A stretch of 64,000 nt of DNA from a candidate division WOR-3 bacterium (lineage in GTDB: Bacteria > Hydrothermota > UBA3072), in the NCBI GenBank assembly GCA_039804165.1, contig JBDRZZ010000001.1, positions 1-64,000 on the forward strand, read 5' to 3'. The notes under the pieces are model-generated. The model did not search any database. It was given only the letters and a program-made list of their open reading frames with translations, and had not been told where the DNA came from. Shown here one piece after another: positions 54,370 to 62,700 of this stretch (the first letter of the stretch is position 1; every line of letters begins with the position of its first letter). A program made the position numbers and the translations under genes.

Positions 54370-55392
54370 ATGTTTAATTGGAGGTTTTTACTTCTTCTTT
54401 TTTCTTTTCCTCTTTTGCCCCGTTCAATTTCAATTATAGCTACCGGTGATATTATGATGGGTTCTGATTATCCTTATAGAAAATTGCCGCCTGAAAATGG
54501 TAAGGATTTATTTAAGAATGTTGATTCTATTTTAAAGAAAGGGGATATAACCTTAGGAAATCTTGAGGGTCCTCTTCTTAAAGGAGGAACTTGCAAAAAG
54601 AAAATAGAAAGAGGGAAAGTTTATGCGTTTAGAACTCCTCCAGAGTGGGCGGAAAATCTTGCTCTTTCTGGTTTTGATTTCTTAAATCTTGCAAATAATC
54701 ATATGAATGATTTTGGTTATACGGGAATTCAAGAGACCATAAAAGCATTAAATTCTTTCGGTCTTCAATATGGAGGTCCTTACGGAAAAGTTGGAAATTT
54801 TAATGTAAAAGATTTAAAAATAGCAATTATTTGTTTTTCTACTTCACCTAATTCAAATTCTATTTTTGATATTAAAAAGGCTCAGAAAATTGTCGCGGAA
54901 TACTCAAGAACTAACGATATTGTTGTAGTTTCTTTTCATGGAGGTGGAGAAGGCACTAAGTTTTTACATACTTATGATACTTTTGAATATTTTATGGGTT
55001 CACCAAGAGGAAATGTTGTTAAGTTTGCTAGGGCGGTTGTTGATAGTGGAGCAGATTTCGTTTGGGGGCATGGGCCACATGTTCCGAGAGCAATTGAGAT
55101 ATATAAGGAACGTCTTATTGCCTATAGCCTTGGGAATTTCTGTACTTGGGGATTTAATGTGGTGGGTGAGCTTGGCTATGCTCCAATTTTAAAGGTAGAA
55201 CTGGATTCGGTTGGTGCTTTTAAGAAGGGAAAGATTTATTCTGCAGTTCAGAAGCCTTATAATTATCCTAAACTTGATTCTTCTTTTAAAGCAGCAAAAC
55301 TAATAAGAAAACTTTCAGAAGAAGATTTTCCAGAGAGTTGTCCAACCATTCTTGAAGACGGTGAGATTTATCCAAGAATGGAAAGGAGGTAA
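54370..55392 (+). CDS. CapA family (PgsA-like) metallophosphatase-fold protein
   Basis: A 340-residue exported protein with signal peptide and the CapA core: ATGDIMMG (about 24-31), GNLEGPL, NLANNHMNDFG (about 112-122), a histidine in SFHGGGEGT and WGHGPHVPRA, with AYSLGNF near the end. CapA proteins act in poly-gamma-glutamate or capsule formation; many members have unknown substrates. It lies 6 bp after the xylanase and 2 bp before the next gene. Confidence 0.88.
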   Translation: MFNWRFLLLLFSFPLLPRSISIIATGDIMMGSDYPYRKLPPENGKDLFKNVDSILKKGDITLGNLEGPLLKGGTCKKKIERGKVYAFRTPPEWAENLALSGFDFLNLANNHMNDFGYTGIQETIKALNSFGLQYGGPYGKVGNFNVKDLKIAIICFSTSPNSNSIFDIKKAQKIVAEYSRTNDIVVVSFHGGGEGTKFLHTYDTFEYFMGSPRGNVVKFARAVVDSGADFVWGHGPHVPRAIEIYKERLIAYSLGNFCTWGFNVVGELGYAPILKVELDSVGAFKKGKIYSAVQKPYNYPKLDSSFKAAKLIRKLSEEDFPESCPTILEDGEIYPRMERR

Positions 55393-55394
55393 TT

Positions 55395-57248
55395 TTGTTT
55401 TTTCTTGAATTACTTCTTATCGTTTCTTCTCCAAAAAATGGAGCTCTTGTTCATTTATGGGAGGTTCAAGAACTTATTTTTAATGCAGAAAAAGACTATG
55501 AAAATCCTTATGTAGAGGTGGAGTTCTGGATAGACCTAAAGGGACCTAATTTTTCAAAGAGGATTTATGGTTTTTGGAATGGAGGGGATACTTTCGTTGT
55601 TCGTTTTGTCGCAACAGAGCCTGGGAAATGGAAGTGGAAAAGCGGTTCAAATCAGCTTAGCGATAGAGGGCTTAATAACCATAAAGGTGAATTTTATGCT
55701 GTAGATTGGAGTTTGGAAGAGAAAATACAAAATCCTAACAGACGGGGGTTTATTCGTACTAGTTCAGGTGGACATGCTCTCCAATATGCTGATGGGACTC
55801 CTTTCTTCTTGATTGGGGATACTTGGCTTGCAGGAGCTACTTGGAGGCTCCCTTTTAGAGGATGTGCTCCTCAAGAGAATTATATTCCTGGACCTGGAAT
55901 TGGTTTTGAAGATGCCGTTTCTTATCGGAAGAAGCAGGGATACAATTCTATTAGTATGATTGCTTGCTTTCCAAATTGGGAAGCAGATTGTAATCCCCAC
56001 ACTTATGCAGATGAAAATGGGATATATACAAGAAATGCGTGGGAGAAATTCGATTATTACACACCTAATGGAGAACTAACGGCTAAAAATATGAGAGATG
56101 AATATGGAAATCTCCCTTTCTTTCTTTCAAGAGAACACAAAGGAGTTGCAGATTTTGATAGGATAAATCCCGAATATTTTAAAAGCCTTGATAAAAAAAT
56201 ACAATATCTCTCCATGCAGGGTTTTGTTCCTGTTTTGGAAACTGTCCGGAGAGATAATTGTCCCAGTTGGAAAGCTTATTTTAATTTTAAAGAATCTTTC
56301 TCTCGGTATGTTCAATATTTAATCTCAAGATATGGAGCTTATAATATAATATTTAGTGGGATACATCTTGATTGGATTCCAAAAGAATATAGTCTTACAG
56401 CTAAAGAGTTTAATGAAGCTTTAACATATCATTTTAAAAGATATGGTTCTCTTCCTTTTGGACAACCGTATACAACACTAATTAATAATTCTACTTACAC
56501 TCAGTTTGGTCATGGAAAAAGTTGCCCTTGGCTTAATATGCATAGTGTAGGAAATAAACCTCGAGATCATCGTGTTTCCGATTCAATAAAAGTTTTATTT
56601 AATTTGAAACCTCCGTATCCAGCTATAAATCTTGAGCCTTACTATGCAGGCTGGAATCACGAAATAAATAGACCGGGTGGGGAGAGTCCTTATCCAAACT
56701 CTTTTAGAGATAATTATTTTGCTCGAGCTCAAATGTATGGCTCGGTTCTCTCTGGAGCTCTTGCAGGACACGTTTATGGAACAGGTGCTTATGATATTAC
56801 AACAATAGGAGAACCAAAAGGGATTAGACCACATTTTTGGGAGGCTTTGAAGTTTGAATCGGGAACTTATATGAAGTATTTAAGTTCTTTTATCTTGTCC
56901 GAGGGAAGTAAATATCAGAAACTTGAACCTTGTAGCGAAGATATTCATCCAAGGAAGGCTAAAGAGAGTCTTGAAGAAGGTCTTGATGGATGGTCTTATA
57001 TGATGCGAACCCCAGAGAAAGATGTTGCTTTTCTTTATTTTGAAATTGGAGCTGAGCTTCCTAAATTGAGTGGTTTTAAGAAGAATAGTTGGTATCTATT
57101 CTATTGGTTTAATCCTCGAAATGGAGAATGGAAGGAAGGAATAAAGATTAAAACGGATGAGAACGGAATATTGGAAGTTCCACTTTTTCCGGATGGAGAA
57201 AATCCTCTAACGATAGACTGGGCGGCAAAAATTGTGAGTTGTTTTTGA
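55395..57248 (+). CDS. DUF5060/DUF4038 glycoside hydrolase-like protein (GH140-like)
   Basis: A 617-residue protein with a DUF5060-type beta-sandwich at the N-terminus (VEVEFWIDLKGP, then FVATEPGKWKWK) and a DUF4038 TIM barrel with ADGTPFFLIGDTWL (about 135), SMIACFPNW and ENYIPGPGIG, plus a C-terminal beta domain. Related proteins include apiosidases that act on rhamnogalacturonan II. Substrate here is unproven. It starts at TTG preceded by AAAGGAGG. Its place beside GH10 supports plant-polysaccharide use. Confidence 0.8.
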   Translation: MFFLELLLIVSSPKNGALVHLWEVQELIFNAEKDYENPYVEVEFWIDLKGPNFSKRIYGFWNGGDTFVVRFVATEPGKWKWKSGSNQLSDRGLNNHKGEFYAVDWSLEEKIQNPNRRGFIRTSSGGHALQYADGTPFFLIGDTWLAGATWRLPFRGCAPQENYIPGPGIGFEDAVSYRKKQGYNSISMIACFPNWEADCNPHTYADENGIYTRNAWEKFDYYTPNGELTAKNMRDEYGNLPFFLSREHKGVADFDRINPEYFKSLDKKIQYLSMQGFVPVLETVRRDNCPSWKAYFNFKESFSRYVQYLISRYGAYNIIFSGIHLDWIPKEYSLTAKEFNEALTYHFKRYGSLPFGQPYTTLINNSTYTQFGHGKSCPWLNMHSVGNKPRDHRVSDSIKVLFNLKPPYPAINLEPYYAGWNHEINRPGGESPYPNSFRDNYFARAQMYGSVLSGALAGHVYGTGAYDITTIGEPKGIRPHFWEALKFESGTYMKYLSSFILSEGSKYQKLEPCSEDIHPRKAKESLEEGLDGWSYMMRTPEKDVAFLYFEIGAELPKLSGFKKNSWYLFYWFNPRNGEWKEGIKIKTDENGILEVPLFPDGENPLTIDWAAKIVSCF

Positions 57249-57254
57249 AAGATT

Positions 57255-57956
57255 ATGATGATAATTGGCCATAAGGGTGCAGCAGGTTATGCGCCAGAAA
57301 ATACAATACTTTCTTTTCAAAAAGCTATTGAAATTGGTTGTAAGGTGGTTGAACTGGATGTGAGATTGTCTAAGGACGGAGAAGTTGTTGTGTTTCATGA
57401 TGAAGAAGTTTCTCGGGTTACTGACGGGGAAGGATTTGTTAGAGAGATGAGTTTAATTGAATTAAAAAAATTGAATTGTGGAGAAGGTCAAAAAATTCCA
57501 ACCTTACAGGATGTTATTGATTTTTGTAAAGGGAGGATGGATCTTCTTATAGAGTTAAAAGCTCCAGGTACTCCAAAGAAGGTGAATCAAATAATCGTTA
57601 AAAATAATTTTGAAAAAAATGTAACTATAATTTCCTTTTATCCTGAGTTGTTAATGGAAATAAAGGAACTGAATCCCTCTTTAAAGCTTGGTCTACTACT
57701 TGAAGAATATTTAGAGAAATTATGGATTTTGACAGAGGAAATACCTGTTGATTTTATTCTTCCTGAGGAAAGAATTGTAACAAAAGAAATTGTTGAAAAA
57801 GCTCATATTTTGAAAAAAAAGGTTTTTGCTTTTACTGTTAATAGGGAAGATCTCGCTAATAAGCTTTTTTCTTTAGGAGTTGATGGAATTATAACGGATT
57901 TTCCAGGTTTATTTCTTCTGAAAACTAAGGCGGTGAACCATAATGACAATTTTTGA
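57255..57956 (+). CDS. glycerophosphodiester phosphodiesterase
   Basis: A 233-residue single-domain GDPD. Active-site signature IGHKGAAGYAPENT (about 4-17), ELDVRLSKDG (about 34-43) and VVFHDEEVSR, with late GVDGIITDFP. It releases glycerol 3-phosphate from deacylated phospholipids. No signal peptide. Overlaps the uppP start by 14 nt. Confidence 0.93.
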   Translation: MMIIGHKGAAGYAPENTILSFQKAIEIGCKVVELDVRLSKDGEVVVFHDEEVSRVTDGEGFVREMSLIELKKLNCGEGQKIPTLQDVIDFCKGRMDLLIELKAPGTPKKVNQIIVKNNFEKNVTIISFYPELLMEIKELNPSLKLGLLLEEYLEKLWILTEEIPVDFILPEERIVTKEIVEKAHILKKKVFAFTVNREDLANKLFSLGVDGIITDFPGLFLLKTKAVNHNDNF

Positions 57957-58722
57957 AGCGGTTATTGTTGCAATTGTTGAAGGACTTACAGAATTTTTGC
58001 CCATCTCCTCTACAGGCCATATGATATTAACTTCCGCAGCATTAGGGATAAAAAATAATGAATTTTTAAAGACCTTTGGGATATTCATTCAGATAGGAGC
58101 AATAATGGCGATTGTTTTGATATATGCAAAGCGATTTTTAAAAAGTTTAGAGATATATAAAAAACTTTTTATTGCATTTATTCCAACAATAATTGGGGGT
58201 TTTCTGAGTTATAAATTCATAAAATCATATCTTTTTAACCCTCTTGTTGTCTCTATCTCGTTGATTTTAGGGGGAATTATTTTGATTGTTGTAGATAAGA
58301 AAGTAGAAGGCAAAGTTTCTAAATACGATGAACTTGAGAATATTCCTTTGAAAAACTCTTTTTTCATTGGACTTATTCAATGTATTTCAATGGTTCCGGG
58401 AGTTTCAAGAGCAGGTGCAACGATTGTAGGAGGTGTTTTTAATGGTTTTGATAAAAAACAGGCTACAGAATTTTCTTTTTTGCTTGCAGTGCCAACAATG
58501 TTTGCCGCAGCAGGTTATGATCTATTGAGGACCCCCTTAGAATTTAATGTTGAAGAAATATTACTTCTTGGAATTGGTCTTGGAACTGCTTTTATTTTCG
58601 CTTGGATTGCGGTGAAAGGTTTTCTTGCTTTTGTAAAGAGATATGGGTTCGCCTATTTTGGCTGGTATCGCATATTAATTGGAGCTTTATTTTTAATTCT
58701 TATCCTAAAAAAAGTTATCTAA
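57943..58722 (+). CDS. uppP: undecaprenyl-diphosphate phosphatase
   Basis: A 259-residue membrane protein with about eight helices and the BacA/UppP motifs EGLTEFLPISSTGH (about 13-26) and MVPGVSRAGATIVGG (about 149-163). It recycles the C55 lipid carrier used by the upstream sugar phosphotransferase and by peptidoglycan synthesis. Its stop codon abuts the convergent dapA stop. Confidence 0.95.
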   Translation: MTIFEAVIVAIVEGLTEFLPISSTGHMILTSAALGIKNNEFLKTFGIFIQIGAIMAIVLIYAKRFLKSLEIYKKLFIAFIPTIIGGFLSYKFIKSYLFNPLVVSISLILGGIILIVVDKKVEGKVSKYDELENIPLKNSFFIGLIQCISMVPGVSRAGATIVGGVFNGFDKKQATEFSFLLAVPTMFAAAGYDLLRTPLEFNVEEILLLGIGLGTAFIFAWIAVKGFLAFVKRYGFAYFGWYRILIGALFLILILKKVI

Positions 58723-59598
58723 CTATATTATCCCTAAATTTATCAAAACTTCCTTGAGTTTACTTTTGTTTGCCGCCGACATTTCACAAAGTGGGAGCCT
58801 AAAGACCTCTTTTATCATTCCTTTCATAGCCAGAGCTGTTTTTATCGGAATTGGATTTGTTTCTATAAATTCTGCCTTGAAAAGTGGTAAGAGTTCGTAA
58901 TGGAGTTTCCTCATTTCCTCAAAATTTCCTTCCAGTCCAGCTTTTACCATTTTACTCATTTTATCAGGCACAATATTACTTGCAACACTGATTACCCCTT
59001 TTCCACCCACAGCCATTAAAGGAAGAGTTAAATTATCATCCCCTGAAAGAACAATAAATTCGGGAGGTGTGTTTTTTATAATGTCCATCATCTGAGGAAG
59101 ACTTCCCGAGGCTTCTTTTACTCCTATTATGTTTGGATGCTCTGCCAATTTAGCTATTGTGTTAGGTTCAATATTCACCCCTGTTCTTCCAGGGATATTG
59201 TATATAAACATTGGGAGATCAACTTCATCAGCAATTGTCTTAAAGTGACGATAAAGCCCTTCTTGGGTGGGTTTGTTGTAGTAAGGGGCTACTTGAAGAC
59301 TTGCATTTGCTCCTAATTCTTTAGCCTTTGAGGTCATATAAAGAGCTTCTTTTGTAGAGTTTGAACCTGTTCCCGCTATAATTGGAACTCTTCCATTTAC
59401 ATGTTCACAAACAACTTCTATTACCCTTAAGTGTTCTTCATGACTAAGGGTTGGAGATTCTCCCGTTGTTCCCATAGGAACTATACCGGTGACTCCATTT
59501 TCTATATTAAAATCCACCAATCTCTTAAGATCTTCTTCGCAAACACTTCCATCTTCATTAAATGGTGTAACTATTGCAGTGAAAACACCTTGAAACAT
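58723..59598 (-). CDS. dapA: 4-hydroxy-tetrahydrodipicolinate synthase
   Basis: A 291-residue TIM-barrel aldolase of lysine/diaminopimelate synthesis. Thr44-Thr45 in MGTTGESPT, Tyr133 in YNIPGRTG and the Schiff-base Lys161 in IGVKEASG are all present. AGGAGGTT overlaps the upstream dapB stop region. Downstream of and co-transcribed with dapB (1-bp gap). Confidence 0.96.
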   Translation of the reverse strand: MFQGVFTAIVTPFNEDGSVCEEDLKRLVDFNIENGVTGIVPMGTTGESPTLSHEEHLRVIEVVCEHVNGRVPIIAGTGSNSTKEALYMTSKAKELGANASLQVAPYYNKPTQEGLYRHFKTIADEVDLPMFIYNIPGRTGVNIEPNTIAKLAEHPNIIGVKEASGSLPQMMDIIKNTPPEFIVLSGDDNLTLPLMAVGGKGVISVASNIVPDKMSKMVKAGLEGNFEEMRKLHYELLPLFKAEFIETNPIPIKTALAMKGMIKEVFRLPLCEMSAANKSKLKEVLINLGII

Positions 59599-59599
59599 T

Positions 59600-60349
59600 T
59601 TAACCTCCTATTATCTCATTCATCATATCATCAATACTAAAAAATCCCCTTTTGCCGTTTATCCATTCTGCTGCTTTTAAAGCACCCACTGCGAACCCTT
59701 CTCTGCTTCTCGCAATATGTTTTAATTCAATTGTATCCACATCACTATCAAAAATAATCACATGGGTGCCAGGAATACTTCCACCTCTAACTGAAGCGAG
59801 ATGAATTTCTTCTTCCGAGATTTTTCTATCAAGTTTTTCTGTAACTATTTTTTTCTTTCTTTTAACAGAATCTAAAAGGATTTCCCCAATCATATTCATA
59901 GTTCCAGAAGGACTGTCCTTTTTTCTTTTATGATGGAGCTCAAATCCCATTATATCATAAATAGGGAATTTATCCATTAATTCTGCAGCTGATCTTATCA
60001 TTCTAAAGAATATATTAACTCCAAGGGAAAAATTTCCTGACCATATTACTCCAATTTTACTTTTTTCTACTTTTTCTTGAATTTCCTTTAGATGCTCATA
60101 CCAACCAGTCGTTCCTACTACAGCATTAATCTCATAAGTAATATACTTTTCAATGTTATATGGGACTGCTTCTGGAACTGAAAAGTCTATAGCAACATTG
60201 GCTCCAAATAGGGATTCTTTATTTAATTCTTTAAATTTAGCAGAGCTAACAAAGGGATCTATGGTTGAAGTTACTTCAAAATTTTGCTCTTTTGCAAGTT
60301 TCTCTATTAGTTCACCCATCTTGCCATATCCAACTATTGCAATTTTCAT
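59600..60349 (-). CDS. dapB: 4-hydroxy-tetrahydrodipicolinate reductase
   Basis: A 249-residue reductase with VGYGKMGEL (about 6-14), VVGTTGWYE (about 81-89) and the active-site ELHHKRKKDSPSGT (about 135-148). It makes tetrahydrodipicolinate with DapA. AGGAGAATAAG precedes the ATG and a good promoter is 19 bp upstream. No lysine riboswitch fits in the short leader. Confidence 0.95.
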   Translation of the reverse strand: MKIAIVGYGKMGELIEKLAKEQNFEVTSTIDPFVSSAKFKELNKESLFGANVAIDFSVPEAVPYNIEKYITYEINAVVGTTGWYEHLKEIQEKVEKSKIGVIWSGNFSLGVNIFFRMIRSAAELMDKFPIYDIMGFELHHKRKKDSPSGTMNMIGEILLDSVKRKKKIVTEKLDRKISEEEIHLASVRGGSIPGTHVIIFDSDVDTIELKHIARSREGFAVGALKAAEWINGKRGFFSIDDMMNEIIGG

Positions 60350-60367
60350 CTTATTCTCCTTTTAATC

Positions 60368-60396
60368 TTAATATACAAAAATTATTTTAAAGTCAA
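60368..60396 (-). promoter_or_regulatory. promoter of dapB-dapA
   Basis: On the minus strand TTGACT (60396-60391), 17 bp, TATTAA (60373-60368), 18 nt before the dapB start and ahead of an AGGAG site. Confidence 0.7.
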
Positions 60397-60398
60397 GG

Positions 60399-61703
60399 TT
60401 ATAAAGATATATACTTTTCAAGCTCGTAATCTGTTACCTGGATTCTATAGTTTTCCCATTCTGCCTTTTTGTTTCTTATATATTTATCGAAAAAAATTTC
60501 TCCAAAAATTTCCTTAACTAAATCGCTTTTCTCTGTAATTTGGATTGCAGAATAAAGAGAGTCAGGTAAAACATCAATTTTAAGTTGTTCCCTTCTTTCC
60601 CAGGAAAGAGTATAAATGTCCTCTTCTACAGGATCTGGTAAGAGAATTTTTTCCTTAATTCCTCTTAGACCCGCTCCAAGCATAACCGCAAAAGAAAGAT
60701 AAGGATTTGTCGCAGGATCTGGAGCTCTATATTCTATTCTACAAGAAGAAGGCCTTTTAAAAGACGGGACTCTTATAAGTGCAGAGCGATTTTGCCTACC
60801 CCAAGATACATAGACTGGAGCTTCGTATCCTGGGACTAGTCTCTTATATGAATTTACCCATTGATTTGTCACAGCAGTTATTTCTTTAGCATATTTTAAA
60901 AGCCCAGCTGTGTAATGCTTGGCGATGTCCGAAAGCCGATAAGCGTCTTTTTCATCATAAAAAATATTCTTGCCATTAGAGAAAAAAGACTGATGGAGAT
61001 GAAGTCCTGAACCGTTAAATCCGAAAATAGGTTTTGGCATAAATGTTGCATAGACTCCTTTCTCTCTTGCTGTTTCCTTTATGACGTATTTTGCCACCTG
61101 AATGTGGTCTGCCATCTTTAGAGCTTCTTCATATCTAAGATCTATTTCGTGTTGATTTTCTGCAACTTCATGATGAGTTACCTCAACTTCTATTCCTACA
61201 TTATTTAAAATTTTCACAATCTTTTCTGAAACTTCGTCATATTTATCGTAAGGAAGAACATCAAAATAGCCTTTTGTGTCCCGAGTTTGAAGGATTTTAT
61301 CTGAAAAATAGAAAAACTCAAGTTCTGAGCCTACAAAAAAATCCCAGCTCTTTTTTTTGACTTTCTCTATAATTTTTTTAAGAATGTATCTTGGAGAAGA
61401 TTCTACTGGTGTCCCATCTGGATAATATATATCGCAGATAAATATTATGGTTTTTGCTCCGTTTTCATCTAAGAAGATATAAGAAGAGGAGAGATCTGGT
61501 TTTGCGGTAAGATCTGATTCTTCAATTCTCACAAGACCTTCAATTGAAGAACCATCAAAGTTTATCCCTTCCTCAATTGCCCTCTTTGCTTCTTTATAGC
61601 TGATTGAAAATCCTTTTACCCTTCCTAAAATGTCAGTAAACCACAAACGAATTGCTTTTACTTCTCCAGATTCCAATAAAGATAGAGCTTCTTTTTCCTT
61701 CAT
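60399..61703 (-). CDS. glnA: glutamine synthetase, type I (alpha-like)
   Basis: A 434-residue enzyme. Beta-grasp start with FTDILGRVKG, DGSSIEGL, ATP/metal motifs GSELEFFYF, NGSGLHLHQS (about 230-240), VTHHEVAENQHEIDLRY, and the R-rich NRSALIRVPS. The length and the absence of the C-terminal adenylylation segment fit GSI-alpha, expected to be controlled by feedback rather than adenylylation. GGAGGG precedes the ATG. Co-directional with the upstream cyclophilin-like gene. Confidence 0.95.
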   Translation of the reverse strand: MKEKEALSLLESGEVKAIRLWFTDILGRVKGFSISYKEAKRAIEEGINFDGSSIEGLVRIEESDLTAKPDLSSSYIFLDENGAKTIIFICDIYYPDGTPVESSPRYILKKIIEKVKKKSWDFFVGSELEFFYFSDKILQTRDTKGYFDVLPYDKYDEVSEKIVKILNNVGIEVEVTHHEVAENQHEIDLRYEEALKMADHIQVAKYVIKETAREKGVYATFMPKPIFGFNGSGLHLHQSFFSNGKNIFYDEKDAYRLSDIAKHYTAGLLKYAKEITAVTNQWVNSYKRLVPGYEAPVYVSWGRQNRSALIRVPSFKRPSSCRIEYRAPDPATNPYLSFAVMLGAGLRGIKEKILLPDPVEEDIYTLSWERREQLKIDVLPDSLYSAIQITEKSDLVKEIFGEIFFDKYIRNKKAEWENYRIQVTDYELEKYISL

Positions 61704-61725
61704 CTTCCCTCCAAAATCAAAGATA

Positions 61726-62112
61726 TTATTTTGCCTTTACAACTCTTATAATCTCTCCCTGCCTAACAGCTTTGAAAACTTCAGGATCCCCTTCGATTTT
61801 CCCAATGATATTCACTTCGCTATAAGCACGAATTTCATTTTCACCACTTACAGGAGTTTTCCCGAAGAATATGCAAAAAGAAGGGCTTTCAACCCAAATA
61901 CCTATTTCTCCTTTTTCTACAACCTCTCTTCCGTTTTCTTTTGTTACAGGGACAGGAATTCTAAAGTATATTTCTTCTCCCCATAAATTTGCTCTTCCTT
62001 CAATAGGCAAAGAGAGACAAAAGGCTCTGACTGTATTTGGATTTTCGTCTGTTAAGGTAGCGTAAACCTCTCCTATACTTTCAGAAGTTATTTTAATCCT
62101 TTTTGTTTCCAT
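61726..62112 (-). CDS. cyclophilin-like fold protein (TM1367 type)
   Basis: A 128-residue beta-rich protein with LPIEGRANLWGEEIYF (about 35-50) and FFGKTPVSGENEIRAYSEVNIIGKI (in two parts, about 82-105), the pattern of the TM1367 family, structurally a small cyclophilin-like barrel. No catalytic Arg of peptidyl-prolyl isomerases is evident. It starts leaderless from a good promoter and probably co-transcribes glnA, 22 bp downstream. Confidence 0.75.
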   Translation of the reverse strand: METKRIKITSESIGEVYATLTDENPNTVRAFCLSLPIEGRANLWGEEIYFRIPVPVTKENGREVVEKGEIGIWVESPSFCIFFGKTPVSGENEIRAYSEVNIIGKIEGDPEVFKAVRQGEIIRVVKAK

Positions 62113-62118
62113 AATTAT

Positions 62119-62149
62119 ATTATAATATATTCTTTTTCACTTCAGTCAA
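62119..62149 (-). promoter_or_regulatory. promoter of the cyclophilin-like gene and glnA (leaderless type)
   Basis: Minus strand TTGACT (62149-62144) with TATTAT (62127-62122, 16-bp spacer) and overlapping TATAAT (62124-62119). The ATG follows 6 nt later, with no ribosome-binding site. Confidence 0.7.
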
Positions 62150-62153
62150 TACT

Positions 62154-62426
62154 TCAAAAATTAATTTGTAATATTTTCTTCGCTTCTTTTAACCTACTTT
62201 TAGGGACAAAGACCCTTGTTTCTCCAAGTCCGTTTAAAGTAAACCCAGAAATTTTACCAATGGCTTCCTGTTCTAATCTAACTTTTATACCGGAGCTTTC
62301 TAATTTTCCCCTTATTATTTCTCCTTCCTGAGGATTTGTTCTTAGAAGGAGACTCCAGATATATCTAAGGGTAGGTCTTCTTTTTTGATTTTTATTAAGC
62401 TTCTTTTTAGAGTTTTTTGGTTTCAT
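62154..62426 (-). CDS. DUF2007-like signal-transducing protein
   Basis: A 90-residue protein. A basic N-terminal tail (residues 1-20) precedes a compact domain with LLRTNPQEGEIIRGKLESSGI (about 27-47, in pieces) and VFVPKSRLKEAKKIL near the end, the pattern of DUF2007. The domain is thought to bind or signal but has no proven role. It has its own promoter upstream. Confidence 0.75.
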   Translation of the reverse strand: MKPKNSKKKLNKNQKRRPTLRYIWSLLLRTNPQEGEIIRGKLESSGIKVRLEQEAIGKISGFTLNGLGETRVFVPKSRLKEAKKILQINF

Positions 62427-62456
62427 TTTTTCACTCTAATTTTTTATTTATAACTA

Positions 62457-62484
62457 TTTTTATTGTTATCTTCTTAAAAGTCAA
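62457..62484 (-). promoter_or_regulatory. promoter of the DUF2007-like gene
   Basis: Minus strand TTGACT (62484-62479), 16 bp, TAAAAT (62462-62457), about 30 nt ahead of the start codon. Confidence 0.55.
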
Positions 62485-62522
62485 TAGGGAGAGAAAAGGT
62501 GTTTTTATAAAAGGAGGTAAAT

Positions 62523-62597
62523 ATGAGAAAAATTAATGAAATAGGTGTTTGGTTTGTTTTTCTTTTTTCCTTCGAGTTTCAACCTCCAAGGGAATAG
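62523..62597 (+). other. 24-codon reading frame with a strong ribosome-binding site
   Basis: AAAAGGAGGTAAAT precedes an ATG whose frame reads MRKINEIGVWFVFLFSFEF, like the start of a signal peptide, then stops. Downstream frames show nothing recognisable. It is probably the 5' end of a deleted exported-protein gene; a genuine small peptide is less likely. Confidence 0.35.
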
Positions 62598-62700
62598 GAA
62601 TCTTCCTCTTAAGCAAATAGGAATAAATATATTATTCTCACCGATAGTTGTCAAATCACAAAGAAGAGATAAATTAACTTTACCTTTAAAGAAAATCTTT

